Shown piece after piece: positions 18,762 through 28,506 of a DNA stretch of 64,000 nt; position 1 is the first letter of the stretch, and every line of letters starts with the position of its first letter. The DNA comes from Sedimenticola sp. (lineage in GTDB: Bacteria; Pseudomonadota; Gammaproteobacteria; Chromatiales; Chromatiaceae). The notes beneath the pieces are model-generated. The model ran no database searches, had not been told where the DNA came from, and was given only the letters and a program-made list of their open reading frames with translations. Location of the stretch: positions 1-64,000 of the forward strand of contig PKUO01000021.1 of the NCBI GenBank assembly GCA_002869585.1, in the 5' to 3' direction. The translations under genes were made by a program, and so were the position numbers.

Positions 18762-18861
18762 ATCGCATAGAATCACCTTTTCTTCAATGACTATGAAGTC
18801 GTGACGGGCTATTCCGGCCTTTCGCTGGCCATAGCGGGCGGGGGTGAGCGGTGGACAGACA

Positions 18862-19863
18862 ATGATGCAGAGACTGGGCATGCTGGAAAACTGGCTGGCG
18901 ACACAGGTGGGCCTGACGGGGTTTTCGATCGAGGCAGCCTCGGGGGATGCCAGCTTTCGGCGATATTTCAGGGTAACCCTGGCAGATGGCTCGACCCGAA
19001 TCGCCATGGATGCGCCACCCGAGAAAGAGGATTGCCGGCCGTTTATCCGTGTGGCGGAAAAATTGGAGCGGCTGGGGCTGAATGTGCCGACCGTCTATGC
19101 ACGCGATCTGGAGCAGGGATTTCTGCTGCTCAAGGATCTGGGCTCGACGCACTACCTGGATGCACTCAATACTCAGAGTGCCGAGCGGCTCTATGGCGAT
19201 GCGCTCGGGGCGCTGGTGGTGATCCAGGCCTGTGCCTCAGAGGATGGGTTGCCGGCCTATGACGAGGCGCTGCTGCGCCAGGAGATGGCCCTTTTCCCCG
19301 ACTGGCTGCTGACCAGGCAGCTGGGCCTGGAGTTGTTCGGGGATGAAGTCAGGATGCTGGAAGATGTGTTCGAACTTCTCGTCGCTAATGCCCTTGAGCA
19401 GCCGCAGGTCTGCGTGCACCGCGACTACCATTCGAGAAATCTGCTGGTCACCCCCTCACCCAGTCCGGGGATCATCGATTTTCAGGACGCGGTCTACGGA
19501 CCGGTCACCTATGACCTGGTGTCACTGCTGCGCGACTGCTACATCAGCTGGCCGATGGCGCAGGTCGAGGCCTGGGCGCTGGGCTATTTCCATCTGGCGA
19601 AACAGTCCGGGGTGCTGCGGGATCAGGATGAGGCCCATTTTCTGCGCTGGTTCGATCTGATGGGGGTTCAGCGTCAGCTCAAGGCCAGCGGTATCTTCGC
19701 GCGGCTCAACCGGCGTGACGGCAAGCCCGGCTATCTCAAGGATATCCCGAGAACGCTCGGTTACATCCTCGACGTGGCGGGCAAATATCCGCAACTTTCC
19801 GGGTTGGCGCAACTGCTCGGCGAGCGGGTGATGCCACGGCTTGCCGGGTATGCGTCCGACTGA
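18862..19863 (+). CDS. amgK: AmgK-type sugar kinase (MurNAc/GlcNAc anomeric kinase)
   Basis: The 333-residue protein is an aminoglycoside-phosphotransferase-fold kinase of the AmgK type. AmgK phosphorylates the anomeric carbon of MurNAc in cell-wall recycling and is typically next to lptD, as here. Visible motifs are SGDASFRRYFRV (nucleotide loop), VCVHRDYHSRNLL (HxDxxxxN catalytic loop) and GIIDFQDAVYGP (DFxD metal site). ATG 18862 has GGTGGA 6 bases upstream; GTG 18844 is an alternative. MurU, the usual downstream partner, is absent: the next gene is glgP on the opposite strand, whose stop codon abuts this stop with no spacer. Confidence 0.85.
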   Translation: MMQRLGMLENWLATQVGLTGFSIEAASGDASFRRYFRVTLADGSTRIAMDAPPEKEDCRPFIRVAEKLERLGLNVPTVYARDLEQGFLLLKDLGSTHYLDALNTQSAERLYGDALGALVVIQACASEDGLPAYDEALLRQEMALFPDWLLTRQLGLELFGDEVRMLEDVFELLVANALEQPQVCVHRDYHSRNLLVTPSPSPGIIDFQDAVYGPVTYDLVSLLRDCYISWPMAQVEAWALGYFHLAKQSGVLRDQDEAHFLRWFDLMGVQRQLKASGIFARLNRRDGKPGYLKDIPRTLGYILDVAGKYPQLSGLAQLLGERVMPRLAGYASD

Positions 19864-22356
19864 TCACCCCCGCGGTACGCTACGGGGTTTGATCGGGGAT
19901 ACGCCCCAGATGTTTTCGGCATACTCACGCACGGTGCGATCACAGGAGAAGTAGCCCAGCCGCGCGACGTTGAGAATGGCCGCCCGGTTCCATGCGGCCT
20001 GGTCGTGATACTGCTGGTCGGCCTGGGCGTCGCAGGCCAGGTAGCTGTCGAAATCGGCCAGCAACATGAACGGATCGCCGCTGTGAAACAGGTGATCAAC
20101 CAGGCGCCGGTAGCGGTTTGGCTCCTCGGGCGAGAAGTAGCCGCCGGCAATCATATCGAGGATTTTTTTCAGCAGGGGATGGCTTTCGTACAGGGCGCCC
20201 GGGTTATAGCCCTGCTGGCGCAACACGGTGATCTCATCGGCGCTCATGCCGAACTTGAAGAAGTTCTCCGCGCCTACCGCCTCTCTGATCTCGATATTGG
20301 CGCCATCCAGGGTGCCCATGGTCAGCGCGCCATTCAGCGACAGCTTCATGTTGCCGGTGCCCGAGGCCTCCATGCCCGCGGTGGAAATCTGCTGAGAGAG
20401 CTCGGCCGCCGGGATGATGTCGCAGGCGGTGGAGACATCGTAGTTGGGGATGAACAGCAGTTTCAGTCGGTTGGAGACAGCCGGGTCATTGTCGATGATC
20501 GTGGCGATGTCACTCACCAGGCGGATGATCAGCTTGGCGATGCTGTAGCCAGGGGCCGCCTTACCGCCGATCAGGATCGTGCGCGGCGCCATCACGGTGT
20601 CGGGATTGTCGCACAGCCGCAGATAGAGGGTGATCACCCGAAACAGGTTAAGCAGCTGTCGCTTGTACTCGTGAATGCGCTTGACCTGGACGTCGAACAG
20701 GGAGTGCGGGTCGATGTCAGTGTTCAGGTGGTATCGGATCAGGCCGCTCAGATGTTGCTTGTTGGCCAGCTTGGCGGCTGCGAACCGCCGCTGGAATTCG
20801 CTGTCATCGGCCAGTGGCGCCAGCTTCTCAAGCTTGCTCAGATCCTTGATCCAGTCATGCCCGATGGTGCTGCAAATCAGCTTGCTGAGCGGGCGATTCG
20901 CCTCCAATAGCCAGCGGCGCGGCGTGATGCCATTGGTGATGTTGATGAATTTTTCCGGGTAGAGCTGGTGGAATTCCGGAAAGGTGGTCTGCTGCAGCAG
21001 CCTGGAGTGCAACTCGGACACGCCATTCACCTTGTGGCTGCCGACGATCGCCAGATGCGCCATGCGCACGCGCTTGCCGTCGTTCTCATCGATGATGGAG
21101 AGGCGACGGAGTATTCCCGCGTCGCTCGGGTGAAGGTGCGTGACCATCAGCAGCATGCGGCGGTTGATTTCGTAGATCAGCTGCATGTGCCTTGGCAGCA
21201 GTCGGTTCAGCAGCCCCACCGGCCAGGTTTCCAGCGCCTCGGGTAACAGGGTGTGATTGGTGTAGCTGAAGGTTCTGACCGTGATATCCCAGGCCAGCTG
21301 CCACTCCAGGTGCTGCTCATCGAGCAGGATGCGCATCAGCTCGGGTATCGCAATTGACGGGTGGGTGTCGTTGAGCTGGATCGCCACCTTGTCCGGCAGT
21401 TCAGCGAGGTTGTCATGGTCGTTGAGAAAGCGCCGCAGGATATCCTGTAGTGAGGCGCTGACAAAGAAATACTGTTGGCGCAGCCGCAGTTCCTGGTTCT
21501 CGGAGGCGCGATCGTCCGGATAGAGCACCTTGGTCAGGTTTTCCGACAGGGTCTTCTCCTCGACCGCCTTGAGGTAGTCACCCCGGTTGAACTGCTCCAG
21601 GTCGAAGTCGCGGGAGGCCTTGGCCGACCAGAGCCGCAGATTGTTGACGGTATCTGTGTGAAAGCCCGGAATCGGGGTGTCATAGGCCATGGCCAGGATT
21701 TCATCGCCATCGATCCAGTGGAAATGGCGTCTGTCCTGGCTGCCCTGATACTCCATTACCCGGCCGCCGAAGCGCACCTTGTAGACCACTTCGGGTCTGG
21801 GGAATTCCCAGGGATTGCCCTCGTCCAGCCAGCTCTCGGGCAGCTCGACCTGCTGACCATCCTGGATTTTCTGCCGGAACATGCCGTATTCGTAGCGAAT
21901 GCCATAGCCCACGCCGGGCAGGTTGAGGGTGGCGATCGAGTCGAGAATGCAGGCGGCCAGTCTTCCCAGGCCGCCGTTGCCCAGGGCGGCGTCGTGTTCG
22001 AGCTGTTCAAGGCCTTCCAGGTCCAGGCCGAGGCGTTTCAGCGCTTCGATACAGTTGTCGAGAAAGCCGATGTTGAGCAGGGCGTTATTCAGGCTGCGGC
22101 CAATGAGAAATTCCAGCGACAGGTAGTAGATGCGTTTGGAGTCGTTGCGATAGTAACGGCGTTGGGTCTCCATCCAGCGTTCAATCAAACGTTCTCTGAC
22201 GGCGAAGGCGAGCGCCTGCAGCCAGTCTTTGTCATTGGCGGTATAGGGGTCCTTGCCGATGGTGTAGACCAGCCGGTTGTTGATAGAACGTTGCAGGCCG
22301 GGAACATCCGTGTCCAGGTAATCGTGGTCAAAGGCGTTGGGGTCGAATTCGCTCAC
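19864..22356 (-). CDS. glgP: Glycogen/maltodextrin phosphorylase
   Basis: The 830-residue enzyme releases glucose-1-phosphate from alpha-1,4-glucans. Hallmarks are the N-terminal YYLSLEFLIGRSL region, ACILDSIATLNLPGVGYGIRYEYGMF, and the PLP-phosphate site EASGTGNMKLSLNGALTMGT with its Lys. The C-terminal YFSCDRTVREYAENIW motif follows. Length fits the family (about 815-840). No glycogen synthesis genes are present in the window. It starts 47 bases after the purD stop and may be read through from pur genes, or have its own promoter. Confidence 0.96.
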   Translation of the reverse strand: MSEFDPNAFDHDYLDTDVPGLQRSINNRLVYTIGKDPYTANDKDWLQALAFAVRERLIERWMETQRRYYRNDSKRIYYLSLEFLIGRSLNNALLNIGFLDNCIEALKRLGLDLEGLEQLEHDAALGNGGLGRLAACILDSIATLNLPGVGYGIRYEYGMFRQKIQDGQQVELPESWLDEGNPWEFPRPEVVYKVRFGGRVMEYQGSQDRRHFHWIDGDEILAMAYDTPIPGFHTDTVNNLRLWSAKASRDFDLEQFNRGDYLKAVEEKTLSENLTKVLYPDDRASENQELRLRQQYFFVSASLQDILRRFLNDHDNLAELPDKVAIQLNDTHPSIAIPELMRILLDEQHLEWQLAWDITVRTFSYTNHTLLPEALETWPVGLLNRLLPRHMQLIYEINRRMLLMVTHLHPSDAGILRRLSIIDENDGKRVRMAHLAIVGSHKVNGVSELHSRLLQQTTFPEFHQLYPEKFINITNGITPRRWLLEANRPLSKLICSTIGHDWIKDLSKLEKLAPLADDSEFQRRFAAAKLANKQHLSGLIRYHLNTDIDPHSLFDVQVKRIHEYKRQLLNLFRVITLYLRLCDNPDTVMAPRTILIGGKAAPGYSIAKLIIRLVSDIATIIDNDPAVSNRLKLLFIPNYDVSTACDIIPAAELSQQISTAGMEASGTGNMKLSLNGALTMGTLDGANIEIREAVGAENFFKFGMSADEITVLRQQGYNPGALYESHPLLKKILDMIAGGYFSPEEPNRYRRLVDHLFHSGDPFMLLADFDSYLACDAQADQQYHDQAAWNRAAILNVARLGYFSCDRTVREYAENIWGVSPIKPRSVPRG

Positions 22357-22403
22357 ACACTTGGCCTGTCAGTTGTGAATGGGGCGGCTCTGCCTGGGTT
22401 CAA

Positions 22404-23696
22404 CTATTTGCCGGACTTTTTCCGGGCCACGGCACGGTAGCCGATGTCTTTGCGGTAGTGGGCTTTGTTCCAGTGGATCTGTGCGGCCAGCTCATAGGCG
22501 CGCTGCTGGGCCTCGGCGACGGTATTGCCCAGGGCTGTGGCGCAAAGCACCCTGCCGCCATTGGTGACCACCTCGCCGTCCCTGATTGCCGTGCCGGCGT
22601 GAAATACCTTCGCTCCGATGATTTCGGTTTCCGGCAGGCCGGAGATGACATCGCCTTTTGGGTAGTCGCCGGGATATCCCCCCGCCGCCAGTACCACGCC
22701 CAGTGCGGCGCGTTCATCCCACTCGGCATGTTCATGGTCGAGTTCGCCTTTCAGCGCGGCCAGGCAGTGGGCGACCAGGTCGGATTGCATGCGCAGCATG
22801 ATCGGTTGGGTCTCTGGGTCGCCGAAGCGGCAGTTGTATTCGATCACCTTGGGGGTGCCGTCGGCCATGATCATCAGCCCGGCATAGAGAAATCCGGTGT
22901 ACGGCAGCCCTTCGGTGGCCATGCCGGCGACCGTGGGGCGTATCACCTCATCCATGATGCGCTGATAGATGCGTTCGGAAACCACCGGCGCCGGACTGTA
23001 GGCCCCCATGCCACCGGTATTGAGACCGGTATCCCCATCGCAGGCGCGCTTGTGATCCTGACTGGTGGCCATCGGCAGGATGTTTTTTCCATCGGCCATG
23101 ACTATGAAACTGGCCTCTTCCCCATCCAGGTACTCTTCGATTACCACGCGATGCCCCGCCTTGCCAAAGGCATCGCCTGCGAGCATATCCCGTACCGCGG
23201 TCTCCGCCTGGCGTTCGGTCATGGCGACGATCACCCCCTTGCCAGCGGCCAGGCCGTCGGCCTTGATCACGATCGGTGCGCCCTTGTCCTGGATATAGGC
23301 GAGGGCCGGTTCGATCTCGGTGAAGGTATGGTAATCGGCCGTCGGAATATTATGGCGGGCGAGGAAGTCCTTGGTGAAGGATTTCGAACCCTCCAGCTGG
23401 GCCGCTCCCCGGGTAGGGCCAAAGCAGTTGAGGCCTGCCGCGCGGAAACTGTCCACCACGCCAATCACCAGCGGCGCCTCGGGGCCGACGATGGTCAGAC
23501 CGATATCGTTTATCTGGGCAAAGGAACGCAGCCCCTTGATATCCTCGACATCGATGTCGACATTTTCCATGTTGGCTTCGCTGGCGGTGCCGGCGTTACC
23601 TGGTGCAACAAAGACCTTGTCTACCAAAGGGGATTGGGCGGCCTTCCAGGCCAGTGCATGTTCACGTCCACCGCCGCCAATAATCAGGATTTTCAT
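22404..23696 (-). CDS. purD: Phosphoribosylamine--glycine ligase
   Basis: PurD joins phosphoribosylamine and glycine using ATP in purine synthesis. The 430-residue protein starts with the family's MKILIIGGGGREHALAWK motif. It carries the ATP-grasp region with IKADGLAAGKGVIVA and VIEEYLDGEEAS, and the signature RFGDPETQ near residue 285. It lies downstream of purH with a 223-base gap, larger than usual, which contains a strong hairpin and no gene. Confidence 0.96.
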   Translation of the reverse strand: MKILIIGGGGREHALAWKAAQSPLVDKVFVAPGNAGTASEANMENVDIDVEDIKGLRSFAQINDIGLTIVGPEAPLVIGVVDSFRAAGLNCFGPTRGAAQLEGSKSFTKDFLARHNIPTADYHTFTEIEPALAYIQDKGAPIVIKADGLAAGKGVIVAMTERQAETAVRDMLAGDAFGKAGHRVVIEEYLDGEEASFIVMADGKNILPMATSQDHKRACDGDTGLNTGGMGAYSPAPVVSERIYQRIMDEVIRPTVAGMATEGLPYTGFLYAGLMIMADGTPKVIEYNCRFGDPETQPIMLRMQSDLVAHCLAALKGELDHEHAEWDERAALGVVLAAGGYPGDYPKGDVISGLPETEIIGAKVFHAGTAIRDGEVVTNGGRVLCATALGNTVAEAQQRAYELAAQIHWNKAHYRKDIGYRAVARKKSGK

Positions 23697-23878
23697 CGCG
23701 TCTTACACCTTGTTGTTGTGCCGTGAAATTTTGCCGCATTGTCATTCATGCTGAGCAAAAATGCCATTTTCTGTCGCTATTGTCTAATGGGCTGGTGCAG
23801 GCTTGATGTCAGCCCTGTGTCAGATGCCCCAAGCATAGTTACAGCGTGGGCGCTTGAGAAGTGCATCCCGGATTATGC

Positions 23879-23908
23879 GAGAGCACGCCACGGCTGCAGC
23901 GTGCTCTC
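23879..23908 (-). other. Strong hairpin just after purH
   Basis: GAGAGCACGC and GCGTGCTCTC form a perfect 10-bp stem with a 10-base loop, starting 11 bases past the purH stop. There is no U-rich tail in either direction, so it may stabilise the purH mRNA end or help Rho-dependent termination. Confidence 0.45.
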
Positions 23909-23919
23909 CTTGGATGGGA

Positions 23920-25479
23920 TCAGTGGCGGAAGTGGCGCATGCCGGTGAAGACCATGGCGATGTCGTGCTCATCGGCCGCGGCGATCACCTCTTCGTCGCG
24001 CATCGAGCCGCCGGGCTGGATGACGGCGCGTATCCCGGCGGCGGCAGCGTTGTCCAGGCCGTCGCGGAACGGAAAGAAGGCGTCGGACGCCATCACCGAA
24101 CCGGGTACCTGAAGGTTGGCCTGTTCCGCCTTGATGCCGGCAATGCGCGCAGAGTTGACGCGGCTCATCTGTCCAGCGCCGACGCCGATGGTCATCAGGT
24201 CACGACCGTAGACGATGGCGTTGGATTTGACGAATTTCGCCACCTGCCAGGTGAACAGCAGATCTTCCATCTCTTTGTCTGTTGGCTGGCGCTTGCTGAC
24301 TACCTTCAGGTCATGGTGCAGCATCAGATCGGCATCCTGTACCAGCAGACCGCCGTTGACCCGCTTGTAATCGAAGCGATGCACCGATTCCACATCCCAT
24401 TCTCCACAGACCAGCAGGCGTACATTCTTCTTGCTGCCGACCACTTCGATCGCTGCGGGTGCAACCGCGGGGGCGATGATCACCTCGACGAACTGGCGAT
24501 CGACGATCGCCTGGGCGGTCTCCGCATCCAGGGTCTGGTTGAGGGCGATGATGCCGCCGAATGCCGATTCCGGATCGGTGCTGTAGGCGCGCTCATAGGC
24601 CTCGAGCAGGCTCGCACCGATAGCCACGCCGCAGGGATTGGCGTGCTTTACGATCACGCAGGCCGGGCCTTCACTGAACTGCTTGACGCACTCCAGGGCT
24701 GCATCGGTATCGGCAATGTTGTTGTAGGAGAGTTCCTTGCCCTGTAGCTGTTTGGCGGTGGCGATGCAGACCTCGGGTTGATCGCGTTCGATGTAGAAGG
24801 CCGCATTCTGGTGAGGATTCTCGCCGTAACGCATGGTCTGCACCTGGTGGAACTGCAGATTGATGGTGCGCGGGAATTCACAAGGCTGTTCTCCCAGGCG
24901 GGCGCCGAGGTAGTTGGCGATGGCGCCATCGTAGTTCGAGGTGTGCTCAAAGGTCTTTACCGCCAGATCGAAGCGCGTTGCGGCACTGACCGCGCCGCCG
25001 TTCTCATCCATCTCGGCGAGTACGCGCGGGTAATCGGCTGCATCCACCACGACCGTGACATCGGCATGGTTCTTGGCGGCGGCACGCAGCATGGTTGGTC
25101 CGCCGATGTCGATATTCTCAATGGCGGTGCCGAGATCGCAGTTGGGATTGGCGACGGTCTGCTCAAAGGGGTAGAGGTTGACCACGATCATGTCGATCTG
25201 CGCAATGCCGTTCTCCTGCATCACCAGGTCATCGGTGCCGCGACGGCCGAGAATGCCGCCGTGTATTTTCGGGTGCAGGGTCTTGACCCGTCCGTCCATC
25301 ATCTCCGGAAAGCCGGTGTGCTCGGAGACCTCGATGACCGGCACCTGATTCTCCGCCAGGAGCTTTGCGGTGCCCCCGGTGGAGAGGATCTCAACACCCT
25401 TGGCGCTGAGTGCGCGGGCGAAGTCCAGAATGCCGGTTTTGTCTGATACGCTGATGAGGGCTCGGGTAATAGCTGTCAT
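23920..25479 (-). CDS. purH: Bifunctional AICAR transformylase / IMP cyclohydrolase
   Basis: PurH carries out the last two steps to IMP. In the 519-residue protein, residues 1-200 form the MGS-like IMP cyclohydrolase domain ([24 protein letters not shown]-like [28 protein letters not shown]-like region). The rest is the transformylase, with [16 protein letters not shown] containing the catalytic Lys-His and the end motif [10 protein letters not shown]. Length and organisation are normal. It follows fis by 61 bases in the common dusB-fis-purH arrangement. Confidence 0.97.
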   Translation of the reverse strand: MTAITRALISVSDKTGILDFARALSAKGVEILSTGGTAKLLAENQVPVIEVSEHTGFPEMMDGRVKTLHPKIHGGILGRRGTDDLVMQENGIAQIDMIVVNLYPFEQTVANPNCDLGTAIENIDIGGPTMLRAAAKNHADVTVVVDAADYPRVLAEMDENGGAVSAATRFDLAVKTFEHTSNYDGAIANYLGARLGEQPCEFPRTINLQFHQVQTMRYGENPHQNAAFYIERDQPEVCIATAKQLQGKELSYNNIADTDAALECVKQFSEGPACVIVKHANPCGVAIGASLLEAYERAYSTDPESAFGGIIALNQTLDAETAQAIVDRQFVEVIIAPAVAPAAIEVVGSKKNVRLLVCGEWDVESVHRFDYKRVNGGLLVQDADLMLHHDLKVVSKRQPTDKEMEDLLFTWQVAKFVKSNAIVYGRDLMTIGVGAGQMSRVNSARIAGIKAEQANLQVPGSVMASDAFFPFRDGLDNAAAAGIRAVIQPGGSMRDEEVIAAADEHDIAMVFTGMRHFRH

Positions 25480-25540
25480 GATGCTGTCTCTGCGATGCTT
25501 GGTGAGGGTGCGCTACATAGACCGCACCGGTTATCAGGCC

Positions 25541-25837
25541 CTAGTCCAGGTTGTACAGGGCCAGTTTTTTGCGCAGGGTGCTGCGGCTGATACCCAGGAT
25601 GGTGGAGGCCCGGGACTGGTTGCCTTCGGTGTGCTGCATGACGGTCTCCAGCAGGGGCTTTTCCACCTCAGCCAGAACCATCTGATATAGGTCACAAGCG
25701 GTGTGGCCGTCCAGTTGTTTGAAGTAGCTGTTGAGTGCATCCTTCACACATTCGCGGAGCGGTTCTGTGCTTTTGTTCTTGGCCACGGTAAATCGGGTTG
25801 ATATCTGCTGTTCCGCTCTTATGGCTTCCACTGTCAT
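25541..25837 (-). CDS. fis: DNA-binding protein Fis
   Basis: Fis is a nucleoid protein that bends DNA and activates rRNA promoters. The 98-residue protein has the C-terminal helix-turn-helix GNQSRASTILGISRSTLRKKL and the preceding long helices with LRECVKDALNSYFKQLDG. The start overlaps the dusB stop by 4 bases (ATGA), the classic dusB-fis coupling. The gene ends with TAG directly after YNLD, so TAG is used as a true terminator in a conserved gene. Confidence 0.96.
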   Translation of the reverse strand: MTVEAIRAEQQISTRFTVAKNKSTEPLRECVKDALNSYFKQLDGHTACDLYQMVLAEVEKPLLETVMQHTEGNQSRASTILGISRSTLRKKLALYNLD

Positions 25838-26820
25838 GCTGCCATCCCCTTGTTTATTATCAGTTGATCGAAAAAATCATCGATCATCGACAACTGCTCT
25901 TCGGCAGTGTTCGAGTTGTTGACGTTGTTTCTGAATAGCGCGCTGCCGGGCAGCGTCTTGCTGTACCAGGCAATGTGCTTGCGGGCCACGCGAATGCCCA
26001 GGTATTCCCCATAAAAGGCATACAGATTCTGCAGGTGTCCCTTGAGCGTTTCGCGAATCCACTCTGGGGTGGCTGGCGCGAGTTTTTCCCCTGTATTCAG
26101 GTAGTGCGCGATCTCTCTGAAGATCCAGGGTCTTCCCTGGGCGGCCCGACCGATCATGATGCCGTCAGCGCCGGTATCATTCAAGACCTGCTGGGCCGTT
26201 TCCGGGGAATTGATGTCGCCATTGGCGATCACCGGGATGCCTATCTGTTGCTTTATCTCGTGAATCGTCTGGTGCTCGGCCTGGCCGGAAAAGCCGCACT
26301 CGCGTGTACGACCGTGTATCGCCAGGGCCTGTATCCCTGCGTCCTCGGCGATCCGGGCAATCTTCAGGGCGTTTTTTTCTGCCCTGGACCAGCCGGTTCT
26401 TATTTTCAGTGTCACGGGGACATCAACGGCCTCGACCACCTCTTTCAGGATGTCGGCGACCAGAGCCTCGTTCTGCAACAGCGCCGAGCCTGCGGCAACC
26501 TTGCAGACCTTTTTTGCCGGACAGCCCATATTGATATCGATGATCTGGGCACCGTGCCCGACATTGATCCTGGCCGCTTCCGCCATCATACGGGGATCGG
26601 CGCCGAGAATCTGCACCGAGATCGGCCCAGGCTCTCCCGTGAAATCCAGCCGTTTGATGGTTTTTTTAGTGCCCCAGAGCGTGCTGTTGGCCGAGACCAT
26701 TTCGGAGACGGCCATGCCGGCCCCGAGTTTTCTGCACAACTGCCGGAAGGGGCGATCAGTCACGCCCGCCATCGGTGCGAGCAACAGATTGTTCTCCAAC
26801 TGGATGGTGCCGATGTGCAT
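25834..26820 (-). CDS. dusB: tRNA-dihydrouridine synthase B
   Basis: DusB is an FMN enzyme that reduces uridine in the tRNA D-loop. The 328-residue protein has the TIM-barrel motifs LLAPMAGVTDRPFRQLCR (residues 12-29), the catalytic-Cys segment INMGCPAKKVCK (near residue 100), KIRTGW, IHGRTRECGFSG and NGDINSPETA. Length is typical. It begins a transcript with fis; the 133 bases before it hold no gene and end near AT-rich sequence suitable for a promoter. Confidence 0.97.
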   Translation of the reverse strand: MHIGTIQLENNLLLAPMAGVTDRPFRQLCRKLGAGMAVSEMVSANSTLWGTKKTIKRLDFTGEPGPISVQILGADPRMMAEAARINVGHGAQIIDINMGCPAKKVCKVAAGSALLQNEALVADILKEVVEAVDVPVTLKIRTGWSRAEKNALKIARIAEDAGIQALAIHGRTRECGFSGQAEHQTIHEIKQQIGIPVIANGDINSPETAQQVLNDTGADGIMIGRAAQGRPWIFREIAHYLNTGEKLAPATPEWIRETLKGHLQNLYAFYGEYLGIRVARKHIAWYSKTLPGSALFRNNVNNSNTAEEQLSMIDDFFDQLIINKGMAA

Positions 26821-26953
26821 GCCATGCCCTGAATATTAAAGAACTGCGCCAGAAAGCTGAACCAAAGACACCGTATGTTACGACGAATTGACAGGCAGGC
26901 AAAGGCCCAAGTATGTAAAAAAATATCAGATTTTCGTTCGTTGTCGGGGCCGG

Positions 26954-28423
26954 TTACTCGAATTCAAAACGAAAGCCGCTGACCTGATCGTCGGGTTCTT
27001 CCAGGGACATGGTGATGACAATGGTTTCCCGGGGCTTGATCAGTGAGTGGTCACTTACCGGTCTGCCCATGTATTCCTCGGCCCTGAAACCGCGCCTGGC
27101 CAAAAGCTTCTCGTCACCGGCATAAAGATTGAGACGCAATCCCGGGTAGGGCTGGGGAAAGTTTGCGGTATTGGTGAAGCTGAGATTGAGTTGCAGAATG
27201 CCGGGCTTGTCGGGGGCGATGACCAGGGAGCGGCTGACCACCTCGAATTTTTCCGGCGCGCGCTTGACCGGCAGCTTGCAGTCGACCAGCGCGCAGAACT
27301 GATTCAGGTAAGCCTTGGTCAGGGGGATCTCCATCAGGCGTTCGCGGTAGAGCCAGGCCATTTGGGCGCCCGCTGCCAGGAGCAACAGCAAGACCAGCAG
27401 GCTGAGCAGGATGCGTTTCTTCCGGCGTTTGGTTTTTCCCGTGAGGAGTTCATCCAGGGTCAGTGGCTCCTGGTCGCTGGGCTTGATGTCGGGGACATTT
27501 TCGGCCAGCCGGAAGGGGAGCGGATCGGGCTCACTCGCCTCATCTGTCCAGGCCGGTTCTATTCTGTCTGCGCTCTCCTCGACGATATCGAAGTCGTCGC
27601 GATCATCCTCACCATGCCTGCTTTCCGGGGGAGTGATCTCGATAAAGGGTGATTCGTTTTCATCCTCGTCCGGTTCGTCGCTGTCCAGGTTTTCTGCAGA
27701 GATTGCCCTCTCTTCAGAGTCCGGGCCTTCGATAAAGGGCCACTCGAAGCGCTCCTCTTCATCCGCTTCATCCGGTGTTTCATCGTCAGAGTCCTGCGGC
27801 TTCTGGTTTTCGTTAGTCACACCAGCGGGATTGGGATCCTGCAGGATCGGCAGATCGAGGGGCTGATTCTCGTCAATGTCCAGCGAATCGAAGAAGGCCT
27901 TCTGGGCGTCTGCAAATGAGATATCCGCGAGGTGGTTACTGTCAACTCCTTGGGTGAGCTGGTTGACCTTGTTTTCCAGTTCGGCCAGATAGTCGCTGAA
28001 GCGGGTATCCACTGTTGGCTGGGTGGGTGCCTCGCCCTCGGTGGGGGGTGTTTCATCCTCGGAGTCGATGGTGAAACCGGTCTCCTCTGCCGGAGCCTCG
28101 TTTGGCAGGTGGAACCCCCGGTAGGGATCGGTCAGTTCCGTGAGCAGGTCAGGGGCATCGCTGGGTTCTGCTGCGTCCGTTGCGGCTTCGGCATGGGCCT
28201 CCAGGGTCGCCTGCTCAAACTCGGCTGTATCCTGCTCGTAGTCGATTTTTCGGATGAAGTGTGATTCCGGCCAGCTCTCGGTATCGCCCTTGGTTTCGGC
28301 GAAATTCTCCAAGGCATTGAACACCTGCTGACACTGGCTGCAGCGCACCTGGCCATAGGCAGCGCGCAACTGTTCGGCGTGTATGCGAAAGGTGGTATGG
28401 CAGTGGGGGCAGTGTGTGTACAC
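26954..28423 (-). CDS. Zinc-ribbon and DUF3426 membrane protein
   Basis: The 489-residue protein starts with an MJ0042-type zinc ribbon (CPHCHTTFRIHAEQ then VRCSQCQQVFNAL). A long acidic, low-complexity linker rich in Glu, Asp, Pro and Ser runs to about residue 330. A basic KTKRRKKR stretch and one transmembrane helix (LLSLLVLLLLLAAGAQMAWLY) follow, then a periplasmic DUF3426 domain near VVSRSLVIAPDKPGILQLNL. This architecture is standard between prmA and dusB in gammaproteobacteria; function is unknown, with a link to translation or envelope stress only inferred. The linker is longer than in most relatives. Confidence 0.85.
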   Translation of the reverse strand: MYTHCPHCHTTFRIHAEQLRAAYGQVRCSQCQQVFNALENFAETKGDTESWPESHFIRKIDYEQDTAEFEQATLEAHAEAATDAAEPSDAPDLLTELTDPYRGFHLPNEAPAEETGFTIDSEDETPPTEGEAPTQPTVDTRFSDYLAELENKVNQLTQGVDSNHLADISFADAQKAFFDSLDIDENQPLDLPILQDPNPAGVTNENQKPQDSDDETPDEADEEERFEWPFIEGPDSEERAISAENLDSDEPDEDENESPFIEITPPESRHGEDDRDDFDIVEESADRIEPAWTDEASEPDPLPFRLAENVPDIKPSDQEPLTLDELLTGKTKRRKKRILLSLLVLLLLLAAGAQMAWLYRERLMEIPLTKAYLNQFCALVDCKLPVKRAPEKFEVVSRSLVIAPDKPGILQLNLSFTNTANFPQPYPGLRLNLYAGDEKLLARRGFRAEEYMGRPVSDHSLIKPRETIVITMSLEEPDDQVSGFRFEFE

Positions 28424-28506
28424 GGATGCTGGGCCGTTTCGTTTGCAACAGGTGTGCTGATCTTACCAGATCGACAGGCGAAGTCGTCTACTCAATGGGT
28501 GACGCC

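Noticed and set aside
18669-19007. N-terminal extension of LptD to 19007
   Set aside because: It overlaps the divergent amgK gene, lacks similarity, and would bury the signal peptide.
23879-23908. Intrinsic terminator after purH
   Set aside because: The stem is strong but no U-run follows on either strand; kept only as a hairpin.
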